A DNA stretch of 5,050 nt from Burkholderiales bacterium (lineage in GTDB: Bacteria; Pseudomonadota; Gammaproteobacteria; Burkholderiales; Burkholderiaceae_A). The notes under the pieces are model-generated. The model made no database searches, was not told where the DNA came from, and saw nothing but the letters and a program-made list of their open reading frames with translations. The translations under genes were made by a program, and so were the position numbers. Shown in pieces: positions 1 through 5,050 of the stretch (position 1 is the first letter of the stretch; each line of letters opens with the position of its first letter). The stretch lies in assembly GCA_030828265.1 (NCBI GenBank), contig JAURCW010000101.1, positions 1 through 5,050 on the forward strand, written 5' to 3'.

Positions 1-9
1 CACTTGAAT

Positions 10-27
10 GCCCCGAAGCATCGGGGC
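10..27 (-). terminator. Possible transcription terminator after gcdH
   Basis: A perfect inverted repeat, with 7-bp arms GCCCCGA and TCGGGGC around a 4-base loop (TGCT on the minus strand), begins 21 bases past the gcdH stop codon. It lies outside any gene I recognise and is where the six-gene minus-strand run would end. The stem is short but GC-rich. The sequence after it on the minus strand (ATTCAAGTG) has no real T-run, so by the classical intrinsic-terminator rule it is weak. It could instead be an mRNA 3'-end stabiliser, or act in both directions for a converging gene beyond the window. Confidence 0.5.
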
Positions 28-48
28 TTGTCCCTGATGAATCACGAT

Positions 49-1233
49 TTAGAAAAAGGCCTGCAGTCCTGTCTGGGCACGACCGAGTATGAGTGCATGA
101 ATATCGTGAGTTCCTTCGTAGGTGTTAACCACCTCCAGGTTAACCATATGGCGCATCACGCCATACTCATCAGAAATGCCATTGCCACCCAACATGTCTC
201 GGGCAAGGCGGGCAATATCCAGCGCCTTTCCACAATTGTTGCGCTTCACAATGGAGGTTGCCTCCACCGAGGCTGTACCCTCTTCCTTCATGCGACCAAG
301 ACGAAGAACAGCCTGATAGCCCAGGGCAATTTCTGTCTGCATGTCCGCCAGCTTTTTCTGAATTAGCTGATTGGCGGCGAGTGGCCGTCCAAACTGATGC
401 CGGTCAAGTACGTACTGGCGAGCCGTGTGCCAGCACGATTCAGCGGCACCCAGGACGCCCCAGGCAATTCCAAAGCGAGCAGAATTTAGGCAGGTAAAAG
501 GTCCTTTGAGCCCTTGAACGTGGGGCAGGGCGTTTTCTTCTGGAACGAAGACATCTTGCATCACGATCTCACCCGTAATGGATGTACGCAGACCGATCTT
601 TCCGTGAATGGCGGGCGCGCTTAAGCCCTTCATGCCCTTTTCGAGAATGAAGCCACGAATATCGCCAGCATCGTCTTTCGCCCAGACTACAAAGACATCG
701 GCAATAGGGCTGTTGGAGATCCATATTTTTGAGCCCGTCAGCCGGTAGCCTTTGCCATCGGCCTTTGCTCGGCTGTCCATGCCTGCAGGGTCTGACCCAT
801 GGTTAGGCTCTGTCAGGCCAAAGCAGCCAATCCATTCACCACGTGCAAGCTTAGGAAGAAATTTTTGCTTCTGATCTTCCGTTCCAAAGGCCTCGATGGG
901 CAGCATAACCAATGAGCTCTGCACGCTGAACATGCTGCGGTAGCCGCTGTCCACACGCTCAACCTCCGAGGCAATCAGACCATAGGCCACATCGCTTACC
1001 CCTGCGCCACCGTAGGCTGTTGAGATCGTCGGCCCTAGGAGCCCAAGCTCGCCCATTTCTTGGAAGATGGTGGTGTCCACCTTTTCATGACGAAAGGCCT
1101 CGAGAACCCGTGGCTGTAGCTTTTCCTGGCAGTAGCTGCGCGCTGCATCACGAATCATCCGCTCGTCATCGGTGAGCTGGGCTGAGAGAAGAAAGGGGTC
1201 TTCCCACTGAAACTTAGCCTGTGGCTTAAGCAT
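49..1233 (-). CDS. gcdH: Glutaryl-CoA dehydrogenase (decarboxylating acyl-CoA dehydrogenase)
   Basis: This cytoplasmic FAD enzyme converts glutaryl-CoA to crotonyl-CoA and CO2 in lysine, tryptophan and glutarate breakdown, normally passing electrons to electron-transfer flavoprotein. The 394 residues cover the full acyl-CoA dehydrogenase fold: N-terminal helices from about 20 to 130, a middle beta domain with the flavin/substrate signature [12 protein letters not shown] at 138-149, and a C-terminal helical domain. The likely catalytic base is Glu373 in NTYEGTHD. Glu92, Arg99 and Ser100 in the ERVDSGYRS stretch match human GCDH Glu87, Arg94 and Ser95 (mature numbering), which bind the glutaryl carboxylate, so this subtype is favoured over short- or medium-chain dehydrogenases. 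[21 protein letters not shown] is also nearly as in the human enzyme. The ATG start follows good ribosome-binding sequence. It lies 36 bases after rfbC, and neither the LysR-type regulator nor the CoA-transferase often found with gcdH is in view. Confidence 0.96.
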   Translation of the reverse strand: MLKPQAKFQWEDPFLLSAQLTDDERMIRDAARSYCQEKLQPRVLEAFRHEKVDTTIFQEMGELGLLGPTISTAYGGAGVSDVAYGLIASEVERVDSGYRSMFSVQSSLVMLPIEAFGTEDQKQKFLPKLARGEWIGCFGLTEPNHGSDPAGMDSRAKADGKGYRLTGSKIWISNSPIADVFVVWAKDDAGDIRGFILEKGMKGLSAPAIHGKIGLRTSITGEIVMQDVFVPEENALPHVQGLKGPFTCLNSARFGIAWGVLGAAESCWHTARQYVLDRHQFGRPLAANQLIQKKLADMQTEIALGYQAVLRLGRMKEEGTASVEATSIVKRNNCGKALDIARLARDMLGGNGISDEYGVMRHMVNLEVVNTYEGTHDIHALILGRAQTGLQAFF

Positions 1234-1246
1234 ATCCTCGACCTTT
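1234..1246 (-). promoter_or_regulatory. Ribosome binding site of gcdH
   Basis: On the minus strand AAAGG lies 8 bases before the gcdH ATG and a second purine run, GAGGA, ends one base before it. The first has normal Shine-Dalgarno spacing and supports the start at 1233; the second is too close to be the main site. With 36 bases separating it from rfbC, gcdH can be translated independently of its upstream neighbour. Confidence 0.6.
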
Positions 1247-1269
1247 CTTGTGAGTTTGCTGCATAAACT

Positions 1270-1827
1270 TTAAAAATACTCTGCGCTCTCGAAGGCGACT
1301 GCCTGCGCATCTTTCTCGGAAACTAAAACCCCTGACCTTTCAGTCTCGGTAAGAGGCCAGTCAATGCCAATGGTGGGGTCGTTCCATCGAATGGCGCGCT
1401 CAAGGCTTGGCGCATAAAAATCGGTGGTTTTGTAAAGCACCTCTGTGGCGTCGCGAAGGGTAAGAAACCCGTGGGCGAAGCCGGGTGGAATCCAAAGCTG
1501 ATGATGATTGTCGCTGGAAAGCCTCTGGCCCACCCAGCGGCCAAAGCTGGGAGAGCCCTGACGAATATCCACGGCAACATCAAAAATTTCTCCGGCCACC
1601 ACCCGCACGAGCTTGCCTTGGGCCTGAGGCGCAACCTGGTAATGAAGACCTCGTAAAACGCCCTTGCGGCTTTTGGAGTGGTTGTCTTGTACGAAGTCTT
1701 GATTCAGGCCAAGCGACTTGCCGAGCTCACGGGCGTTGTAGCTCTCAAAAAAGAAGCCACGGTCATCTCCGAAGACCTTCGGTTCAATAAGCAAGACATC
1801 GGCAATGGCTGTGGGAGTTATCTTCAT
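1270..1827 (-). CDS. rfbC: dTDP-4-dehydrorhamnose 3,5-epimerase
   Basis: RmlC/RfbC epimerises dTDP-4-keto-6-deoxy-D-glucose at C3 and C5 to the L-lyxo sugar, the third step of dTDP-L-rhamnose synthesis in the cytoplasm. The 185 residues are the usual family length and form one cupin-like beta-barrel. Family landmarks are visible in order: GDDRGFFFE at 20-28, QDNHSKS at 47-53, the catalytic-base motif RGLHYQ with His62, GKLVRVV with Lys72, the IFDVAVD strand at 81-87, [10 protein letters not shown] at 112-121, and YKTTDFY at 132-138 with Tyr132 as the expected acid. Asp173 in VSEKDA probably pairs with His62. His62, Lys72 and Tyr132 carry the same numbers as in published RmlC work as I remember it. 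The ATG overlaps the rfbA stop codon by four bases, and its Shine-Dalgarno lies in a hairpin (1828-1843), pointing to translational coupling. Product: rhamnose donor for LPS O-antigen or another surface glycan. Confidence 0.97.
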   Translation of the reverse strand: MKITPTAIADVLLIEPKVFGDDRGFFFESYNARELGKSLGLNQDFVQDNHSKSRKGVLRGLHYQVAPQAQGKLVRVVAGEIFDVAVDIRQGSPSFGRWVGQRLSSDNHHQLWIPPGFAHGFLTLRDATEVLYKTTDFYAPSLERAIRWNDPTIGIDWPLTETERSGVLVSEKDAQAVAFESAEYF

Positions 1828-2729
1828 AGGGTCTGTGGACCCTCTTGAAGAAGCCGCTGCAGGTACTGGCCGTAGCCATTTTTAAGCAAAGGCTGGGCAA
1901 GCCGATTTAGCTGCTCGGCGTCAATCCATTGCTGACGGTAGGCAATTTCTTCGGGGCAGGCCACTTTAAGGCCTTGACGTTTTTCGATGGTGGCAATGAA
2001 CTGGCTGGCCTCAATTAGGCTGTCGTGCGTCCCGGTATCAAGCCAGGCAAACCCCCTGCCCATCAGCTCAACATGCAGGGCATTGGCTTGAAGGTAGCAA
2101 CGGTTTAGGTCGGTAATTTCGAGTTCGCCCCGGGCTGAAGGCTTAAGCGACTTCGCAAAGTCAACCACACGGTTGTCGTAGAAATAGAGACCAGTAATGG
2201 CAAAGTTGCTTTTGGGCTTTTGGGGCTTTTCTTCAATGGAAAGAACCTTGCCTTTAGGGTCGAATTCGGCCACACCGTAACGCTCGGGGTCATGCACATG
2301 GTAGGCAAAAATACTTGCACCCTGGTCGCGCGCCTTGGCATTGGCAAGTAACGCATTCAGCTCATGGCCGTAAAAGATATTGTCCCCAAGCACAAGGGCA
2401 CTGGGCTGCGAACCAACAAACGACTCAGCAATTAAAAAGGCCTGCGCAAGACCGTCGGGGCTTGGCTGAACCGCATATTGAATATCAATGCCCCACTGAT
2501 TCCCATTGCCAAGTAGCTGCTCGAACCGGGGCGTGTCGGCAGGCGTGCTAATCAGCAAAATATCTTGAATTCCAGCCAGCATAAGCGTGGTCAGGGGGTA
2601 GTAGACCATGGGCTTGTCGTAGACCGGCAGAAGTTGCTTGCTCATGGCAAGCGTTGCAGGATGCAGCCGCGTACCTGCGCCCCCCGCAAGCAGAATGCCG
2701 CGGCGGTTTCGGGATGTTTGATTCGCCAT
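1824..2729 (-). CDS. rfbA: Glucose-1-phosphate thymidylyltransferase
   Basis: RmlA/RfbA joins dTTP and glucose-1-phosphate to give dTDP-glucose and pyrophosphate, the first and feedback-regulated step of dTDP-L-rhamnose synthesis in the cytoplasm. The 301 residues are close to the usual 290-300. The nucleotidyltransferase signature is intact: GGAGTRLHP at 16-24 followed by [12 protein letters not shown] at 30-41. Further landmarks are the nucleotide-binding DGLAQAF at 92-98, LGDNIFYG at 114-121 with metal ligand Asp116, EEKP at 166-169, GELEITDLN at 201-209 and [10 protein letters not shown] at 229-238 with the second metal ligand Asp231. The start leaves about ten residues before the signature; the next Met (29) lies inside it, so the annotated ATG is right. 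AGG 6 bases upstream is a modest ribosome site. It follows the YeeE/YedE gene by 16 bases and overlaps rfbC by four. No rmlB or rmlD is adjacent. Confidence 0.97.
   Translation of the reverse strand: MANQTSRNRRGILLAGGAGTRLHPATLAMSKQLLPVYDKPMVYYPLTTLMLAGIQDILLISTPADTPRFEQLLGNGNQWGIDIQYAVQPSPDGLAQAFLIAESFVGSQPSALVLGDNIFYGHELNALLANAKARDQGASIFAYHVHDPERYGVAEFDPKGKVLSIEEKPQKPKSNFAITGLYFYDNRVVDFAKSLKPSARGELEITDLNRCYLQANALHVELMGRGFAWLDTGTHDSLIEASQFIATIEKRQGLKVACPEEIAYRQQWIDAEQLNRLAQPLLKNGYGQYLQRLLQEGPQTL
1828..1844 (-). promoter_or_regulatory. Hairpin hiding the rfbC ribosome binding site
   Basis: In the mRNA, GAGGG (1840-1844), the only good Shine-Dalgarno candidate for rfbC, lies 12 bases before the ATG. 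Most of it forms the left arm of a perfect 6-bp stem, AGGGTC (1838-1843) pairing with GACCCT (1828-1833) around a CACA loop; the right arm touches the ATG. These bases also encode the last residues of RfbA. A ribosome finishing rfbA would open the stem and expose the site, which fits the overlapping stop and start. Folding is read by eye; its role is inferred. Confidence 0.45.
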
Positions 2730-2734
2730 TTTTT

Positions 2735-2740
2735 ACCTAA
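2735..2740 (-). promoter_or_regulatory. Ribosome binding site of rfbA
   Basis: TTAGGT on the minus strand places AGG 6 bases before the rfbA ATG, in an A-rich stretch. It lies in the 16-base gap after the YeeE/YedE stop codon. The match is short, but the position is right and it confirms the start at 2729. Confidence 0.5.
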
Positions 2741-2745
2741 TGGGT

Positions 2746-3864
2746 TTATGAAAGGCTTAATTTTTGCAAGAGCAGCAGGCCTAGAAGGCCTCCAACTCCA
2801 ATACTACCAATAGCGATTACCGAACTTAAGGCCAACATCGACAGTCCACTAAGCCCGTGGCCAATGGTGCAGCCCATAGCCACCACCCCGCCAACACCCA
2901 TAAGTGTTGCCCCGAGAAGATGCAGGGCGAGGTCTTGGGTGGAGGCGAAGCCTTGCCAACGAAAGCTGCCTGAACGCAAGGCGGCTGCCGCTGCACCGGC
3001 CACTGTGCCAATAACCGTGGCGACCGCAAAGCTTAAGAACTGCGAACTGTCACTGTAATAAAGAAAAAGCTCAAGACTGTAGGACAGCGGAGCCACAAAG
3101 GTGAGGCTCTCAGGCCCCCGTGTGTTGGTGGCAAGGTAGGCCTTCTCAAGCGTTTCGGGATGCTCGGCAACAAAGCCGAGCCAACCGGTTAAAAGCCATC
3201 CAGCAGCCACACAAAGACCAACAACACTACCTGCCAGCCATTGGCTGGCCGTTAACCGTCGACCTGGAAGCCCCTTGAGCAGTGCCCAAAAGACGAGCAG
3301 CAGAACGGCCAGCAGAACAAGAATGCGGCCGGTCTCGGAACTTAGGCCCGAGAAGGACTCAAGCAGGCTCGGTAGGTCTTGACGACTTGGAAGGTCGATG
3401 TAAATTCGATCAACTGTCTGGCTTCTCCAGACGGCCGTAAGACCCCGCAGGGTTGCGAACGCGGAAATGCCCATCACTAGAAAGACAACCAGGGCCTTGA
3501 GGCTGCCCTCGCCAATACGCACAAGATTGCGACTTCCGCAGCCCGAGGCCAATGCCATTCCAACCCCGAATAAAAGCCCACCGAAGACATTGGAGAGCCA
3601 TAGGAGTCGTGGGCTTGTGTAGAAGCTGTCCTCGTCGTTAAGAAGGTTGAGCTGAATGAACAGCTGAACCAAAACAACGGCAACTACCACAGATAAGAGC
3701 CAAAGGCGCATGCGCTGGCCGTTACCCATCAATTGAAGGTCGGAGATGGCCCCGATGCTGCAGTAGCGACTGGCCTGGCTGACCATGCCAAAGACAAGGC
3801 CTATGAAAAGTCCGCCAAAGACGACCCAGGTCTGCAAGAGCTTGACCTGCTCAAGTTCAACCAT
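2746..3864 (-). CDS. YeeE/YedE-family membrane protein, predicted sulfur-compound (thiosulfate-type) transporter
   Basis: A very hydrophobic inner-membrane protein of 372 residues with roughly nine or ten membrane segments, for example near 13-30, 53-73, 88-107, 122-140, 180-197, 209-231, 275-296, 312-335 and 341-366. It has the YeeE/YedE (DUF395, Sulf_transp) two-repeat layout, with the family cysteines in their usual settings: Cys35 in SQASRYCSIGAI, Cys109 in ASGCGSRNLVRIGEGS and Cys332 in MGCTIGHGLSG. In the characterised thiosulfate importer TsuA three such cysteines line the path and are thought to pass thiosulfate along by S-H...S contacts, so import of thiosulfate or a similar compound is inferred; the substrate is not proven. 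A fourth cysteine, Cys218, is outside these motifs. Members often sit beside a small TusA/SirA-like sulfur carrier, but none is here: the gene lies 15 bases after cpoB and 16 before rfbA. AGG about 11 bases before the ATG is a weak ribosome site. Confidence 0.88.
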   Translation of the reverse strand: MVELEQVKLLQTWVVFGGLFIGLVFGMVSQASRYCSIGAISDLQLMGNGQRMRLWLLSVVVAVVLVQLFIQLNLLNDEDSFYTSPRLLWLSNVFGGLLFGVGMALASGCGSRNLVRIGEGSLKALVVFLVMGISAFATLRGLTAVWRSQTVDRIYIDLPSRQDLPSLLESFSGLSSETGRILVLLAVLLLVFWALLKGLPGRRLTASQWLAGSVVGLCVAAGWLLTGWLGFVAEHPETLEKAYLATNTRGPESLTFVAPLSYSLELFLYYSDSSQFLSFAVATVIGTVAGAAAAALRSGSFRWQGFASTQDLALHLLGATLMGVGGVVAMGCTIGHGLSGLSMLALSSVIAIGSIGVGGLLGLLLLQKLSLS

Positions 3865-3879
3865 ATGGAAAAGCCTGTT

Positions 3880-4683
3880 TTAGTTTTTTGACGGCCCCAG
3901 GGCTGCGAGCCGTTTTTTGGCCGTAGCTGCCTGGCTTGAATTGGGAAACTGTTTGAGCAATAGGTTGAGTGTGTTGCGGGCGGCACGCGTTTGCCCCGAC
4001 TCTGCCTGGCTTGCAGCCAGCGTTAGAAGACTTTCTGGAACACGAGTGTGGCCAGGGTATTTTCTATAAAGCTCCGATAGGGCAGCAATAGAGGCCTTGT
4101 AGTTCTTGCGAAGGTAATGGGCTGCGCCTTCAAAGTTAAGCGCCCAGGGACGAAGGGCGGACTCGGGGAATCGACGACTGAACTCATCGAAGGCTGCTGC
4201 TGCTGCCTCGGTTGCCCCGGATGCAAGAAGGCCTTGGGCGGCTTCAAAGGCTGACTTCTCTTTCGCATCAACCAATACAGTCTGGTTGTCGATGTCGAAC
4301 GACTGTGGCTCAAAACGCGCGAGCCGCTCGGAGATGGATTGAATTTGCTGCTCAATGCCTGAGACAAGCGTCCCCTGATCGACCGTTACCGTGTGCGTTA
4401 AGGTCTCTAGGCTGCCGAGAACATTCTGAAGCTCCGACCGCAGTTGGCCCATTTCAGACACCATGTCGAGCTGCGACTTGGCCATGCCATCAACACGTGA
4501 CTTGAGCGTGGAGTTCTCCGTTACCAACGATTCCGACTGTTTCTCAAGCGAGGCAATACGAGCCCGCAGTTCAATAATGGCCTTACGAGCCTCATCGTCG
4601 GAAAAAAGTTGCGCCCAGGCGGGTGATGCAACAAGAAGACTTAAGGTGACGCCGGTAACAAAGGAGGCCCAGGTTTTTTTCAT
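3880..4683 (-). CDS. cpoB: Tol-Pal system protein CpoB (YbgF), periplasmic TPR protein
   Basis: CpoB is a periplasmic Tol-Pal accessory; in E. coli it links outer-membrane constriction to PBP1B-driven septal peptidoglycan synthesis. The 267 residues have the expected parts. There is a Sec signal peptide, with MKK, a hydrophobic stretch at about 8-20 and a likely cut after AWA at 24. An N-terminal coiled-coil follows from about 30 to 135, beginning LFSDDEARKAIIELRARI, typical of betaproteobacterial YbgF and used for trimerisation. After a linker come three tetratricopeptide repeats, about 142-174, 178-210 and 216-250, with helices ending in RRFPES, RKYPGH and KQFPNS. Five alanines (160-164) come from a GCA-type repeat. 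The start codon overlaps the pal stop as ATGA, and no clear Shine-Dalgarno lies before it, so translation probably depends on ribosomes finishing pal. Position after pal is the classic tolQRAB-pal-cpoB order. Confidence 0.95.
   Translation of the reverse strand: MKKTWASFVTGVTLSLLVASPAWAQLFSDDEARKAIIELRARIASLEKQSESLVTENSTLKSRVDGMAKSQLDMVSEMGQLRSELQNVLGSLETLTHTVTVDQGTLVSGIEQQIQSISERLARFEPQSFDIDNQTVLVDAKEKSAFEAAQGLLASGATEAAAAAFDEFSRRFPESALRPWALNFEGAAHYLRKNYKASIAALSELYRKYPGHTRVPESLLTLAASQAESGQTRAARNTLNLLLKQFPNSSQAATAKKRLAALGPSKN
4193..4206. repeat. Short GCT trinucleotide run in cpoB
   Basis: GCT is repeated for 14 bases (four and two-thirds copies). On the coding strand it gives a run of alanine codons, the Ala160-164 stretch in the first TPR helix of CpoB. 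It is short enough to be ordinary alanine-rich coding sequence, though length change by slippage here would stay in frame if whole units are gained or lost. Confidence 0.6.
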
Positions 4684-5050
4684 GGCAGCTTGCTTACAAA
4701 AAAGAGATCGGCTCGCCGGTTCTCAGCGCGGGCGGCCTCATCGCCCATTTTGTTTCGGGGCTTTTCCTCGCCGTTACTTACGGCCTCCATACGTCGGCTG
4801 GGCACACCAAGAATTTGCAGTGCCCGCGAGACAGCCTCGGCTCGACGTTGGCCAAGGGCTAGGTTGTACTCTGACGTGCCTCGGTCGTCGGTATTGCCCT
4901 CAATGGCGAGGGACTGGTGGTCGTAGAGCCGCATGTAGTCGGCAACTTTTTGAAGCATCTCGTCGTAGTCACGAGCGATCTCAACGCTGTCAAAGCTAAA
5001 GTAAATGGCCGCATAGGGCACACCATCATCACCCATGCGCGATGCATCCG
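4680..5050 (-). CDS. pal: Peptidoglycan-associated lipoprotein Pal (5' end beyond window)
   Basis: Pal is an outer-membrane lipoprotein whose periplasmic OmpA-like domain grips peptidoglycan and binds TolB. The last 122 residues are visible and the frame stays open to the window edge, so the lipoprotein signal and linker, perhaps 45-55 residues, are missing. The Met at 5034-5036 is internal, because Pal needs an N-terminal lipobox. Counting from that Met, landmarks are IYFSFDS at 11-17, the peptidoglycan-binding EGNTDDRGTSEYNLALGQRR at 46-65, EEKP at 90-93 and ENRRADL at 105-111; the Asp and Arg residues in the second and last of these are those expected to hold diaminopimelate. The GNTD form, in place of the GHAD of E. 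coli, fits a betaproteobacterium. The stop overlaps the cpoB start by four bases. The rest of tolQRAB should lie upstream, beyond 5050. Confidence 0.94.
   Translation of the reverse strand, partial: DASRMGDDGVPYAAIYFSFDSVEIARDYDEMLQKVADYMRLYDHQSLAIEGNTDDRGTSEYNLALGQRRAEAVSRALQILGVPSRRMEAVSNGEEKPRNKMGDEAARAENRRADLFFVSKLP

Noticed and set aside
4..366. A 120-codon plus-strand open frame over the gcdH 3' end and the terminator hairpin
   Set aside because: It is antisense to the conserved C-terminus of GcdH, starts inside the hairpin region, and resembles no family I know.
2213..2230. Near-tandem repeat of TTTTGGGGC-like sequence in rfbA
   Set aside because: It encodes the Lys-Pro rich [10 protein letters not shown] segment, a normal feature of RmlA proteins.
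2745..2790. Possible internal promoter before rfbA (TTGCAA with a TAAACC-like -10)
   Set aside because: The -10 match is poor and the spacing is off; the A/T-rich stretch is explained by the 3' end of the transporter gene and the rfbA ribosome site.
3233..3249. Inverted repeat GCCAGCCA / TGGCTGGC with a one-base centre, possible hairpin or operator
   Set aside because: It is inside the transporter coding sequence, encodes ordinary residues around Gln208-Trp209, has no T-run, and short GC-rich palindromes are expected by chance in such sequence.
4463..4999. A 178-codon open frame on the plus strand spanning the cpoB/pal junction
   Set aside because: It lies antisense to two clearly conserved genes, has no recognisable motifs and its composition (Arg-, Ser- and Cys-rich) is typical of a shadow frame.
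5034..5036. ATG as the true start of a short OmpA-like protein
   Set aside because: The frame continues open to the window edge, and a Pal protein beginning here would lack the lipoprotein signal needed for its role.

Overview
The window reads as an ordinary stretch of a betaproteobacterial chromosome, most likely from the order Burkholderiales. The glutaryl-CoA dehydrogenase, the Pal fragment (with the GNTDxRGTSEYNLALGQ form of the OmpA-like motif) and the CpoB start (LFSDDEARKAI after the signal peptide) all resemble Burkholderiales proteins as I remember them. GC content looks like the mid-fifties percent by eye. I cannot name a genus.

All six genes lie on the minus strand, so they are transcribed from high to low coordinates: pal (partial, 5050-4680), cpoB (4683-3880), a YeeE/YedE-family membrane protein (3864-2746), rfbA/rmlA (2729-1824), rfbC/rmlC (1827-1270) and gcdH (1233-49). 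A short hairpin at 10-27 may end the transcript. Coding density is very high. Two pairs (pal/cpoB and rfbA/rfbC) share a 4-base ATGA overlap, the other gaps are 15, 16 and 36 bases, and no stretch over 300 bases lacks a gene. There is no sign of mobile elements, CRISPR, tRNA or rRNA.

Functionally there are four parts. Pal and CpoB are the end of the Tol-Pal operon, which keeps the outer membrane attached and coordinates its constriction with peptidoglycan synthesis. The YeeE/YedE protein is a predicted importer of thiosulfate or a related sulfur compound, with the three family cysteines in place. RmlA and RmlC catalyse the first and third steps of dTDP-L-rhamnose synthesis for surface polysaccharide; rmlB and rmlD are not in the window. 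GcdH oxidises and decarboxylates glutaryl-CoA in lysine, tryptophan or glutarate breakdown. The first three parts share a loose cell-envelope theme, while gcdH is metabolic and may simply be a neighbour.

I did not find a new system. The most specific observation is a perfect 6-bp hairpin at 1828-1843, directly before the rfbC start codon, that would hide its Shine-Dalgarno sequence and so tie rfbC translation to rfbA translation. Other points are the run from tol-pal into sulfur-transport and rhamnose genes, the split rml set, and six CTTAAG sites in 5 kb.
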